A DNA stretch of 64,000 bases from Aeriscardovia sp040773385 (GTDB lineage Bacteria; Actinomycetota; Actinomycetes; Actinomycetales; Bifidobacteriaceae), in the NCBI GenBank assembly GCA_040773385.1, contig JAXGWH010000004.1, forward strand, positions 1 through 64,000, read 5' to 3'. The notes below the pieces were generated by a model, which did no database searches, was not told the DNA's origin, and saw nothing but the letters and a program-made list of their open reading frames with translations. A program made the translations under genes and the position numbers. This document shows, one piece after another, positions 16,389 through 25,240 of this stretch (its first letter is position 1; every line of letters begins with the position of its first letter).

Positions 16389-19244
16389 TCACTTCTTCGC
16401 CGCGTCGTGCGCCGGGGCCGACAGGCTCGCGGCGGACTGTTCGGCGTCGTCGGTCTTCTCGCCCTTGGCGGCGAGCTTGGCCTTCTCGTTGGCGATCACC
16501 TGGGCCTTGGGGATCTCGCGGTTCTCGTAGGTCTCGATGATGTCGCCCTCCTGGATGTCGTTGAAGGTGCCGAGGTTGATGCCGGCCTCGAAGCCGGCCT
16601 TGACCTCGTTGACGTCATCCTTGAAGCGGCGCAGGGAGGTGATGGTGAGGTCGTTGACCGTGACCACCCCGTTGCGGGTGATGCGAGCCTTCGTGCCTTT
16701 CTTGACCACGCCGTCCTGGACCATGACGCCGGCGATGTTGCCGAACTTGGAGGAGCGGAAGATCTGGCGGATCTCGGAATGTGAGGTCTCGACCTCCTCG
16801 AACTCGGGCTTGAGCATGCCCTCCAGGGACTCCTGGATCTCCTCGACGGCGTTGTAGATGACCGTGTAGAACTTGATCTCCACGCCCTCCTGCTCGGCCA
16901 GCTGCTGGACGTTGCGGTTGGGGCGGACGTTGAAGCCGATGATGACGGCCTTGTCGACCTCGGCGAGGTTGACATCGTTCTGCGTGATCGCGCCCACGCC
17001 GCGGTGGATGACCTGGATGCCCACGGAGTCGGAGACCTTGATCTTCATGAGCTCGTCCTCGAGGGCCTCGACCGAGCCGGACGAATCGCCCTTGATGATG
17101 AGGTTGAGCATGTCGACCTCGGACTTCTTGAACTGCTCCTGCAGGCTCTCGAGCGAGATGACCTTGTGGCGCTTCGCCTGCTGGGCGGCGCGGTGCACGG
17201 CCTCGCGCTTCTCGACGATCTGGCGTGCGGAGCGGTCGTCCGGGGCGACGAGGAAAAGGTCGCCGGCGGCCGGCACGGAGGTCAGGCCCAGCACCTGGAC
17301 AGGCGTGGACGGGGTGGCCTCGTCAAGCTGCTTTCCGTTCTCCGAGAGCATGGCGCGCACACGGCCGTAGGCGGTGCCGACCACGATCGGGTCGCCCACG
17401 TGCAGCGTGCCCTCCTGGACGATGATGTTCGCCACGGCGCCGCGGCCCTTGTCGAGCCTCGCCTCGATGGTGGCGCCCTTGGCGTCGCCGGACAGGCGGG
17501 TGGTCAGGTCGAGCGAGGCGTCCGCGGTGAGCAGGATGTCCTCGAGCAGCTTGTCGACGTTCGTGCCCTTCTTGGCGGAGATGTCGACGAACATGGTGTC
17601 GCCGCCGTACTCCTCGGGCACGAGGCCGAACTGCATGAGCTGGTTGCGCACCTTCTGCGGGTCGGCGCCGGGCAGATCGATCTTGTTGACGGCCACGACG
17701 ATCGGCACGTTGGCCGCCTTGGCGTGGTTGAGCGCCTCGATTGTCTGCGGCATGACGCCGTCATCGGCGGCCACGACGAGCACGACGATATCGGTGATCT
17801 CGGCGCCGCGGGCGCGCATGGCGGTGAAGGCCTCGTGGCCAGGGGTGTCGAGGAAGGTGATCTTGCGCGGCTCGCCGTTGAGGTCGACCGTCACCTGATA
17901 GGCGCCGATGCGCTGGGTGATGCCGCCGGCCTCGTGGGCGGAGACGTTCGTCTTGCGGATCGTGTCGAGCAGGCGGGTCTTGCCGTGGTCGACATGGCCC
18001 ATGACGGTGACCACCGGCGGGCGCGCGACGGTTGTGACGTCCTTGCCCGACTCGTCCTCGTCGAGGTTGATGTCGAACTGCTGCAGGATCTGCTTGTCCT
18101 CCTCCTCGGCGGAGACGAGCTGGATGTTCCAGCCGATCTCCTCGCCCAGGATCTGGAACGTGTCCTCATCGAGCGACTGGTTGGCCGTGGCCATCTGCCC
18201 CAGATGGAACAGGACGGTCACGAGCGCGGCCGGGTCCACATGGATCTGCTCGGCGAGGTCGGCCAGGGACGCGCCCTGACGCAGACGGACGGTCTTGCCG
18301 TTGCCGTTGGGGATGCGCACGCCGGCGATGCGCGGTGCGCGCATCTCTTCGCGCTGCTCCTGCTGCCTCTCGCGCGAACGACGGCGCGCACGCGAGGAAC
18401 GCGAGCCCTGATGGCCAAACGCGCCGGCTGTGCCGCCGCGGCCGCGGCCGCGGAAGCCGCCGCCCGGACGCTGCTCGCCGCCGAAGCGGCCTCCCTCGCG
18501 CTCACGCGATTCGCGCGCCTCGCGGGAATGACCCCACCTGTTGCGGTAGTTGCCCTCGCCGGAACCGTTGTGCTGGCCGGGGCGTGCCGTGCGGAAGCGG
18601 TTGCCACCGCGGTACGGCCCTTCCTCGCGGCCCGGATGCGGCCGCGGGATGTCGGCAGGGGTCGGGAAGTGCATCCCCTGGTGCGAGGTGAAAGGATTGT
18701 TGCCCGGACGCGGGGTGCCCGGTCGCGCCGTGCGGCGCGGCGTCGGATGCCCGGCGACCGGACGGCCCGCACGGGGACGTCCCGCCCCCATGCCACGGGA
18801 CTCGTGGCGTTCCGTCTGCTCATGGCGTGACGTGTGCGGGCCCGGACGGCCCTGAGGGCGTGGGCCGCGATCGGACCGTGCGGCCGACTGGCCGTTTCGC
18901 GACGACGAGAACAGCGCGCCGGGCGTCGGCATCGACGTGTGCGGGCCCGGACGGCCCTGCTGCGACTGCGCCCGCGGTGCGGCCGGATGCGGCTGGTGCG
19001 ACGCGGGTCGTGCCCCCGCCGACGACTGTGCGTGCTGCGTGCGGGCGGGCCTGGCCGCCGGCCTCGCCGACGCGCTCGCCGTCGCGGACTTGCCGAATTC
19101 CTGGTGCAGACGCCGGACCACGGGCGGTTCGACGGTGGAGGAGGCGGACTTGACGAACTCCCCCATTTCCTTGAGTTTTGCAAGCACCTGCTTGCTGCTG
19201 ACGCCAAATTCCTTGGCCAACTCGTAAACGCGTGCTTTTGGCAC
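16389..19244 (-). CDS. infB: Translation initiation factor IF-2
   Basis: GTPase that places initiator tRNA on the 30S subunit. I choose the GTG at 19244: a GGAG site sits six bases upstream and it gives MPKARVYELAKEFGVSS, the family start; the ATG at 19256 has no proper site. The protein then has 951 residues. G1 is GHVDHGKT at 416-423, followed by DTPGHEAF and NKID. The first 300 residues are low-complexity, Arg/Gly/Pro/Ser-rich, with the unit GRPGPHTS used twice through a 26-base DNA repeat. Downstream genes rbfA and truB follow with no gap; nusA lies 237 bases upstream. Confidence 0.97.
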   Translation of the reverse strand: MPKARVYELAKEFGVSSKQVLAKLKEMGEFVKSASSTVEPPVVRRLHQEFGKSATASASARPAARPARTQHAQSSAGARPASHQPHPAAPRAQSQQGRPGPHTSMPTPGALFSSSRNGQSAARSDRGPRPQGRPGPHTSRHEQTERHESRGMGAGRPRAGRPVAGHPTPRRTARPGTPRPGNNPFTSHQGMHFPTPADIPRPHPGREEGPYRGGNRFRTARPGQHNGSGEGNYRNRWGHSREARESREREGGRFGGEQRPGGGFRGRGRGGTAGAFGHQGSRSSRARRRSRERQQEQREEMRAPRIAGVRIPNGNGKTVRLRQGASLADLAEQIHVDPAALVTVLFHLGQMATANQSLDEDTFQILGEEIGWNIQLVSAEEEDKQILQQFDINLDEDESGKDVTTVARPPVVTVMGHVDHGKTRLLDTIRKTNVSAHEAGGITQRIGAYQVTVDLNGEPRKITFLDTPGHEAFTAMRARGAEITDIVVLVVAADDGVMPQTIEALNHAKAANVPIVVAVNKIDLPGADPQKVRNQLMQFGLVPEEYGGDTMFVDISAKKGTNVDKLLEDILLTADASLDLTTRLSGDAKGATIEARLDKGRGAVANIIVQEGTLHVGDPIVVGTAYGRVRAMLSENGKQLDEATPSTPVQVLGLTSVPAAGDLFLVAPDDRSARQIVEKREAVHRAAQQAKRHKVISLESLQEQFKKSEVDMLNLIIKGDSSGSVEALEDELMKIKVSDSVGIQVIHRGVGAITQNDVNLAEVDKAVIIGFNVRPNRNVQQLAEQEGVEIKFYTVIYNAVEEIQESLEGMLKPEFEEVETSHSEIRQIFRSSKFGNIAGVMVQDGVVKKGTKARITRNGVVTVNDLTITSLRRFKDDVNEVKAGFEAGINLGTFNDIQEGDIIETYENREIPKAQVIANEKAKLAAKGEKTDDAEQSAASLSAPAHDAAKK
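18829..18959 (-). repeat. 26-base direct repeat inside infB
   Basis: An identical 26-base stretch occurs at 18829-18854 and 18934-18959, 105 bases apart and in frame. Both copies encode QGRPGPHTS in the disordered N-terminal region of IF-2. The 105-base unit suggests a past in-frame duplication. Confidence 0.9.
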
Positions 19245-19375
19245 CCGAATCTCCATTTCCGGACCACGCGTTTGCGGCGCGGTCTCTTATCTCACTTCGT
19301 GGTGTGGTGTGGTGAAACTGTGGCGTTTCATAGGACGACCATGGCTGTTCGACCTCATCTTCCGATGCGGGTAAG

Positions 19376-19407
19376 TGACACAGGCCCGCCCGTGCGGGCC
19401 GGTGTCA
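19376..19407 (-). other. Strong hairpin between nusA and infB
   Basis: TGACACAGGCCCGC / GCGGGCCGGTGTCA arms (one mismatch) close a four-base loop about 75 bases behind the nusA stop and 130 bases before the infB start. No T run follows on the minus strand. It may slow or partly stop transcription between the two genes, or mark an RNA-processing site. The rest of the 236-base gap holds GTGGT repeats near 19301-19320 and no gene; the ylxR gene often found here is absent. Confidence 0.55.
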
Positions 19408-19480
19408 GTCTAGCGCGCGGTGCGCTCAACACCGCCCCGGCGTCGCCGCCGGCTCACCGGAGCCCGTCCGGCCCGCGGTC

Positions 19481-20581
19481 CTAGTCGTGGTGGTCCTGCC
19501 CCTCCTGCTCCTCGGCCTCCTCATGGGCCTTGGCGACGAGGGAATCGCCGTGCAGACGCTCGCCGGCCGAGAGCTGGCGCTCGCGTTTCTCCTCCGACTC
19601 GATGCCGATCTTCCAGCCGGTGAGCTTGGCGGCCAGGCGCGCATTCTGGCCCTCCTTGCCGATGGCAAGGGAGAGCTGCGAGTCATGCACGAAGGCGACG
19701 GCCGTCTTGGCACGCTCGGAGAGCACGGAGACGGACTGGACGTGCGCCGGCGAGAGGGCCGAGGCGACGAACTCCGCCGGATCCTTCGACCAGTCGACGA
19801 TATCGATCTTCTCGCCGCCGAGGTTGGCCATGACGGCGCGCACGCGCTGGCCGCCCGGCCCGATGAGCGCGCCCTTGGGGTTGACACCCTTCGTGTTGGC
19901 GCGGACGGCGACCTTCGAGCGGGCGCCGGCCTCACGGGCGATCGCCATGATCGAGACGGATCCGGAGACGAGCTCGGGCACCTCGCGCTCGAACAGCAGG
20001 CGCACCAGTTCCGGATGGGAGCGTGACACGACGATCTCCGGTCCTCGCAGACCGCGGGAGACGGAGACCACGTAGACGCGCAGACGGTCTCCGTGGCGGT
20101 ATTTCTCTCCCGGGACCTGCTCGCGGCGCGGCAGGAGCGCCTCGACGTCGCCCACGCGCACATGCACGTTGTACGGGTCGTCGTCATCCTGCTGGATCAC
20201 GCCGGTGATGAGCTTGCCCTTCTGGCCGGTGAACGCCCCGAACACCCGCTCGTCCTCGGCCTGACGGAAGAGCTGCTCGATGACCTGCCGGGCGGTCATG
20301 GCCGCCTGACGGCCGAAGTTGTTGGGGGTGTCGTCGTACTCCTCGCCCAGACGGGGTGCCGGATGCGGGTCGTCCGGGGTCGGCTCCTGCTCGATCTCGT
20401 CCTGCGCCCAGACGGTGAAGGTGCCGGCTCTGGAGTCGAGCTCCACACGGGCATGCTTTGCGGCCCCCGGCTGCTTGAGATAGGCCAGGCGCAGCGCCTC
20501 TTCCAGCGCCTGGTTGAGTGTCTCCGCGTCGATGCCCTGCTCCGCGGCGAGAGTGCGGATGCTCGTCAGATCCAGCTTCAT
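19481..20581 (-). CDS. nusA: Transcription termination/antitermination factor NusA
   Basis: NusA binds RNA polymerase and affects pausing, termination and antitermination. With the ATG at 20581 (GGAGGAAAA site) it has 366 residues. The order is N-terminal polymerase-binding domain (MKLDLTSIRTLAAEQGIDAE onward), S1 domain (about 130-200, KLITGVIQQDDDDPYNVHV), then two KH domains (VAVRANTKGVNPKGALIGPG and LSLAIGKEGQNARLAAKLTG). The short form without C-terminal acidic repeats is the actinobacterial type. A divergent lipoprotein gene lies 150 bases upstream, so rimP is not in front of nusA here. Confidence 0.96.
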   Translation of the reverse strand: MKLDLTSIRTLAAEQGIDAETLNQALEEALRLAYLKQPGAAKHARVELDSRAGTFTVWAQDEIEQEPTPDDPHPAPRLGEEYDDTPNNFGRQAAMTARQVIEQLFRQAEDERVFGAFTGQKGKLITGVIQQDDDDPYNVHVRVGDVEALLPRREQVPGEKYRHGDRLRVYVVSVSRGLRGPEIVVSRSHPELVRLLFEREVPELVSGSVSIMAIAREAGARSKVAVRANTKGVNPKGALIGPGGQRVRAVMANLGGEKIDIVDWSKDPAEFVASALSPAHVQSVSVLSERAKTAVAFVHDSQLSLAIGKEGQNARLAAKLTGWKIGIESEEKRERQLSAGERLHGDSLVAKAHEEAEEQEGQDHHD

Positions 20582-20731
20582 TTTTCCTCCGGTTTCAATT
20601 CTCGGTTTCAGTTTTCGGCACACGCCGGGACGATGGACGGCCCGGCGATTTCAGCACGGGCAATTATTGTCACGATTTGGGACAAACACTCTCTGCTATG
20701 GGCCGAGAGGGACGACCGGGAGGAGGACGGC

Positions 20732-21769
20732 ATGGGCGGACGACGGGATATCTGCCATCACGGTATCCGCCATCGATGGCACCCGGACTGCGGACAGCAT
20801 CCCCATCGCCTGCCGGCGCTCCTGTTCGTCCTCTGCCTGCTCGCCGGCACCTCCGGTTGCTCCGCGCCGCGCACGCCGTCCCTGCCATGGGCGCGGACAT
20901 CCGGTCCCGCCGAATCGGCAACGGTATCGGCAAAGCGCGCCGGCGACACAGATGGTTCCGGACGATCCGGACAACAGACCGACCCGATCGATTCCGCCTG
21001 GACGGACGCCGACAACGGCAAAGCCGTCCGTCCTGACCGGTGCGCCCGGCTCGCAGAAAGACTGGTCGCCTCGCAGACACGATTTGACGCGGGACTCGGC
21101 GGGAAGACCCCCGCCTCCGGCACGACCGGGCCCTCAGTCGATGATCTCAACCGCCGGCTGCTCATGCGCGGGCTCACGACGGTCGCCCTCTCCTGCCCTT
21201 CCCAGACACCGGCAGCGGTATTCTCGCTCGCCCGTCTCGGCCCGGCCTCCCTCCCGTCCGCCCCACGGCTGCGCGCGGTGGCGACGGCGATGGGGGACAG
21301 CGCCGGCAGCCTCGCCCGCGCGCTCGACCGGGAGCATTTCACACGCCGTTTCCTGCGTCTCTCCTCTGCGGATGCCGCCGCCTCGCGGCAGTCTGGCGGC
21401 ACCGATGAGACGCAGGAGGACCGTGTCGGCGGTCTGTCGGACGTGTTCGCCCGCCCGGCAGTGCGTGCCGGGAAGGCTGATCCGCGCGGCAAAATCTATG
21501 ACACCTCGTCGATGGATGCCGGCAGCCTCGCGCGCCCGCGCACCGACCCGGCGAGCGGCCTGGACGCCACGAACGCCCAGATCCTCGCGATGGATGAGGC
21601 GCGCGCCGCGGCGTCCGCGCTTCCTGCCGCGATGCGCTCGGAGGCTTCCCGGGATACAAAAAAGACCGCGGTCGCGACCGCGGTCTTTTTTGCGCGCCGT
21701 GCCTATGAGGCGGGCTATCCGCTCTCCTATCCGGTGCTTTTGGAACCCGGCACAGGATCCTCCCGCTGA
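20732..21769 (+). CDS. Predicted lipoprotein, function unknown
   Basis: A 345-residue protein I do not recognise. The ATG at 20732 has a strong GGAGGAGG site. An N-terminal hydrophobic segment (LPALLFVLCLLAGTSGC, about residues 27-43) ends in a lipobox-like Cys, so it is probably exported and lipid-anchored, although the long polar start (His/Arg-rich) and Thr at -3 are not textbook. The mature part is Ala/Ser/Asp-rich with an Arg-rich helical centre and no known motif. Codon third positions are G/C-rich as in real genes here. Divergent from nusA and convergent with proS. Odd: a perfect terminator-like palindrome (21658-21691) lies inside the coding region 78 bases before the stop. Confidence 0.75.
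   Translation: MGGRRDICHHGIRHRWHPDCGQHPHRLPALLFVLCLLAGTSGCSAPRTPSLPWARTSGPAESATVSAKRAGDTDGSGRSGQQTDPIDSAWTDADNGKAVRPDRCARLAERLVASQTRFDAGLGGKTPASGTTGPSVDDLNRRLLMRGLTTVALSCPSQTPAAVFSLARLGPASLPSAPRLRAVATAMGDSAGSLARALDREHFTRRFLRLSSADAAASRQSGGTDETQEDRVGGLSDVFARPAVRAGKADPRGKIYDTSSMDAGSLARPRTDPASGLDATNAQILAMDEARAAASALPAAMRSEASRDTKKTAVATAVFFARRAYEAGYPLSYPVLLEPGTGSSR
21658..21691. terminator. Perfect bidirectional intrinsic terminator inside a gene end
   Basis: A 34-base perfect palindrome: six A, GACCGCGGTCG, its complement, six T. It folds into a G+C-rich stem with a T run on both strands, so it can stop transcripts of the lipoprotein gene (plus) and of proS (minus, 196 bases behind its stop). On the plus strand it still lies within the open reading frame and encodes KKTAVATAVFF. 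Confidence 0.9.
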
Positions 21770-21886
21770 CGGGGCGGAACCCGGCGACGGCCGGGAGCGA
21801 CAGCCGGGGAAAGGATCCTGCGGGGACGATGACCGTCCCGTCGAATCCAGGTCCCGGTCAGATTCTCAGGCGGAATAATCCTCTTC

Positions 21887-23716
21887 TCAGGCGGAGTAAT
21901 CCTCGCCGTCCTGGTCGTCCTCCGCTTTCCGCATCCGGGAGATCAGATCGGTGACAGCGTCGACGGCCTTGCCGGCCTCCACCTTCGCCGACTCGCCGGT
22001 GGCACGGTTGCGCACCTCGACGAGCCCGTCGGAGAGGAAGTCGCGGCCCACCACGAGCACGACCGGCATGCCGAGCAGCTCGGAGTCCTTGAACTTGATG
22101 CCCGCGGACGCCTTGCGGTCGTCGTAGAGCACGTCCACGCCGTCTTGGGAGAGCGCCTGCGCGAGCTTGTCCGCCTCGGCCTGCGCCTCCGGCTTCTTGC
22201 CCGCGGTGAGCAGGTACACCTGGTACGGGGCGACCTCCACCGGCAGGGCGAGGCCCTTGTCGTCGTGGTGGTATTCGGCGATGCAGGCGAGCACGCGGGA
22301 GACACCGATGCCGTAGCTGCCCATCCACACGGTGGCGGGCTTGCCGTTCTGGTCGAGCACGGTGAAGTCGAGCGCCTTCGAATACTTGAGGCCGAGCTGG
22401 AAGATCTGGCCGATCTCCACGCCGCGCTGGAAACGCAGGGCCCCCGAGCCGTCCGGGCTCTGGTCGCCCTCGTGCACCCGGGCGGCCTCGATGACGGCGG
22501 TCGCCTCGAAATCGCGGCCGTAGACGAGGTTCTCCACGTGCGTCTCCGGCTTGTCGGCGCCGGTGAGCCAGGCCGAGCCCTTGGCCACATGGGCGTCGAG
22601 ATAGTACGGGATCTCCTCGTCGCCGTCTTTGCCGGCCTTCTGCGGGCCGAGCACACGCGGGCCGATATAGCCGGGCACGAGGTACGGGTATTCGGCGACC
22701 TGCTCGGCGGTGGCCTCGCTCACCTCGGCGGGCGAGAGCGCGGCCTCCACACGCTTGAGGTCCACGTCACGGTCGCCGGGCAGGCCGATGGCCGCCAGGG
22801 TCGTGGTGCCGTCGGGGTGCTTGAGACTGACGATGACGTTCTTGAGGACATCGGACGCCTGCCACGGCCGGTCGTCGCGCGGATAGAGCTTGTTGGCCTG
22901 GTCGACGAGCGCGGCGATCGTCTTCGAATCGGGGGTCGGCTTCTCGGCCGGCGCGGGGGTCTGTGAGAAGTCGACGTCCGGCACGGCGGGTGTCTTGAGC
23001 GCCTCGACGTTCCACGCGTTGCCCGCGGTCGAGACGGCGAACGTGTCCTCGCCGATGGGCAGCGGGGCCTGGAACTCCTCGGACGCGGAGCCGCCCATCG
23101 GCCCGGAGAAGGCGTGGACGATCTGGTATTTCACGCCGAGCCTGTTGTAGATGCGCTTGTAGGCGGCGCGCTGCAGGGCGTACTGCTCCTCGAGGCCCTT
23201 CTTGTCGACGGTGAACGAGTAGCCGTCCTCCATGATGAACTCGCGGCCGCGGATGAGGCCGGCGCGCGGACGCGCCTCGTCCCGGTACTTCGTCTGGATC
23301 TGGTAGAGGAAGAGCGGCAGATCCTTATACGAGGAGTACATGTTCTTGGCCATGAGCGTGAACATCTCCTCGTGGGTGGGCGCGAGCAGATAGTCGGCGC
23401 CGTGCATGTCCTTGAGGCGGAACATGTTGTCGCCGTACTCCTCCCAGCGGTGCGTGCGCTCATACGGCTCGCGCGGCAGGAGGGCGGGCATGTGCACCTC
23501 CTGGGCGCCGGTGGGCTCCAGCTCCTGGCGGATGATGGCCTCGACGTTGCCGAGCATCCTCAGACCCAGCGGCAGCCAGGAGAAGATGCCGGGCGCCACC
23601 TTGCGCACATAGCCGGCGCGGATGAGCAGTTTCGCGGAATCGACATCCTCATCGGCCGGGTCGTCACGCAGGGTGCGAAGGAAGAGATGGGACATCCTCA
23701 TGGGTTGTTTCGTCAT
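21887..23716 (-). CDS. proS: Prolyl-tRNA synthetase
   Basis: Charges tRNA-Pro; class II aminoacyl-tRNA synthetase of the bacterial (ProRS) type with an editing insertion. From the ATG at 23716 it has 609 residues; an upstream ATG at 23740 gives 617 and neither has a strong ribosome site, so the start is uncertain. Visible: MSHLFLRTLRDDPAD, PLGLRMLGNVEAIIR, motif 2 region RDEARPRAGLIRGREFIMED, the insertion domain (about 225-390) and motif 3 region MGSYGIGVSRVLACIAEYH, then the anticodon-binding domain. Transcripts likely end at the palindrome at 21658. Confidence 0.95.
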   Translation of the reverse strand: MTKQPMRMSHLFLRTLRDDPADEDVDSAKLLIRAGYVRKVAPGIFSWLPLGLRMLGNVEAIIRQELEPTGAQEVHMPALLPREPYERTHRWEEYGDNMFRLKDMHGADYLLAPTHEEMFTLMAKNMYSSYKDLPLFLYQIQTKYRDEARPRAGLIRGREFIMEDGYSFTVDKKGLEEQYALQRAAYKRIYNRLGVKYQIVHAFSGPMGGSASEEFQAPLPIGEDTFAVSTAGNAWNVEALKTPAVPDVDFSQTPAPAEKPTPDSKTIAALVDQANKLYPRDDRPWQASDVLKNVIVSLKHPDGTTTLAAIGLPGDRDVDLKRVEAALSPAEVSEATAEQVAEYPYLVPGYIGPRVLGPQKAGKDGDEEIPYYLDAHVAKGSAWLTGADKPETHVENLVYGRDFEATAVIEAARVHEGDQSPDGSGALRFQRGVEIGQIFQLGLKYSKALDFTVLDQNGKPATVWMGSYGIGVSRVLACIAEYHHDDKGLALPVEVAPYQVYLLTAGKKPEAQAEADKLAQALSQDGVDVLYDDRKASAGIKFKDSELLGMPVVLVVGRDFLSDGLVEVRNRATGESAKVEAGKAVDAVTDLISRMRKAEDDQDGEDYSA

Positions 23717-23827
23717 GTGTCCAAAACTAGCCGCGACCATCGTCAGGGCCTGTCCGGCGTCCTTTCTGCCCGGACCACCCGACCTGCGCCGCTCGCATCT
23801 GTGCGAGGCCGCGTCGGACGTCTGCGC

Positions 23828-25237
23828 TCAGATGTCGAAACCGCCGTCGACCACGTGGGCGGCCTTCAGTTCCTTTTCCTGAACGGTCTTCTTCCCAATC
23901 CACTCCCCTGTGCGCCGGGAGGCCTGCCGCAGGAGCGCATCGAGCCGGACCGCCTCGTCGGAGACGCGCCAGGCGGCCGGCGAGAGCCCTTGAAGGAACA
24001 GGCCGTCGAGGGACTGCACGCGCGAAAGGGCGACGTAGCCCATCCCCGGCGAGAAGCTGCGGCGCAGGTCCATCACGGCCGCGTCGAGCGTCATACCCTG
24101 CGACTTATGGATGGTGATGGCCCACGCCAGTCTCAGCGGGATCTGCGAGATGGTCGCCAGCTCGATGTCGCCGTCGCTCATCGTCCAGTCCACCGGGCTG
24201 ATGACACAGCGTGAGCCGTTCTCAAAATCGACGACCGGGTAACCCGTCTTTTTGGCGAACCCGGACACCCGGCCCAGCGAGCCGTTCGCATACTCGTGCT
24301 CAGGATCGTTGCACAACGCCATGACCGCCGCGCCGGCCCGCAATTCCAGATGCTCGGGGGCGAGGACGGAAGCGCGCAGCGTGCGCACATACCGCTCCGG
24401 GCCGGTGGCGCTCTGGTCCCAGGTGTGCACGGGCGCGTCGATCTGGTCGAGACGGCGGGCATTGAGGCTGTCCGCCTGGCGGTTCGTGGGGAACAAGCAG
24501 ACGGCCACCTCGTCGTCGCCGGGAAGCACGCCAACCCTCTCCTCGAGCAGGTCACGGTCGGCCTTTGTGACGCCGCCCTGCCGCATGTGCGTGAGCACGT
24601 CGAGCAGGCCGCCGCCCTTCTGCCGGTGCTGCTCGGTCAGATAGCAGATCCTCAGATCCATCGCCTGCCAGACGAAGGAACCGGTGATGAAGCCGTCCGG
24701 GTCGAGGCCGGCCTTCGCATAGTTCGACCGGAACCACACGCGACGCGGATCCGAGCCCATGGCCTCGTCCGTGCCGGCGCCGTCCCATCCCCTGCCCGGA
24801 CGGCGGGTGACGGGCGGCAGCTGGAAGAAATCACCGGAAAGGACGAGCTGGACGCCACCGAACGGTTCGTCGACGTGCCGGATGTGGCGCAGCACCTGGT
24901 CGAGCAGGTCGAAGAACCAGGCGGGCAGCATGGAGATCTCGTCGATGACGAGGATGTCCGCCGCACGCAGCGCCCGCCCGCGCCGCACCCGGATATTCCC
25001 CAGCAGCTCCGGCGTGGGCGACTGCCGCACCCCGATGCCCGACCATGAGTGGATGGTGCGGCCCTGCAGGTGTGTGGCGGCGATGCCGGTGGAGGCGGTG
25101 ACGGCGACCGATTTGCCCTCATCCCGTGCCTCATCGATAAAGCGCTGGAGCAGATAGGTCTTGCCGGATCCAGGCGCGCCGGTGATGAACGTGCCGGCAC
25201 CGGTGCGCAGCACATCGAGCGCGGTGGACTGCAGCAA
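23828..25237 (-). CDS. Pif1/RecD-like superfamily 1 helicase
   Basis: A 469-residue ATP-dependent DNA helicase of the Pif1/RecD2 type. Walker A is GAPGSGKT at 20-27, Walker B VIDEIS with Asp99-Glu100, then GDFFQLPPV, a late WAITIHKSQGMTLDAAV and the motif VI-like YVALSRVQSLDGL. All key ATPase residues are present, so it should be active, probably on DNA or RNA-DNA structures. The start is a TTG at 25237, only three bases behind the orn stop and in the same frame, with no clear ribosome site; translation may depend on re-initiation after orn. It has no accessory domain at either end. Confidence 0.88.
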   Translation of the reverse strand: MLQSTALDVLRTGAGTFITGAPGSGKTYLLQRFIDEARDEGKSVAVTASTGIAATHLQGRTIHSWSGIGVRQSPTPELLGNIRVRRGRALRAADILVIDEISMLPAWFFDLLDQVLRHIRHVDEPFGGVQLVLSGDFFQLPPVTRRPGRGWDGAGTDEAMGSDPRRVWFRSNYAKAGLDPDGFITGSFVWQAMDLRICYLTEQHRQKGGGLLDVLTHMRQGGVTKADRDLLEERVGVLPGDDEVAVCLFPTNRQADSLNARRLDQIDAPVHTWDQSATGPERYVRTLRASVLAPEHLELRAGAAVMALCNDPEHEYANGSLGRVSGFAKKTGYPVVDFENGSRCVISPVDWTMSDGDIELATISQIPLRLAWAITIHKSQGMTLDAAVMDLRRSFSPGMGYVALSRVQSLDGLFLQGLSPAAWRVSDEAVRLDALLRQASRRTGEWIGKKTVQEKELKAAHVVDGGFDI

Positions 25238-25240
25238 GGA

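Noticed and set aside
20514..21878. 454-residue alternative frame over the lipoprotein gene
   Set aside because: The frame starting at 20732 has a strong ribosome site, a lipobox and G/C-rich third positions; the alternative starts inside nusA and lacks these.
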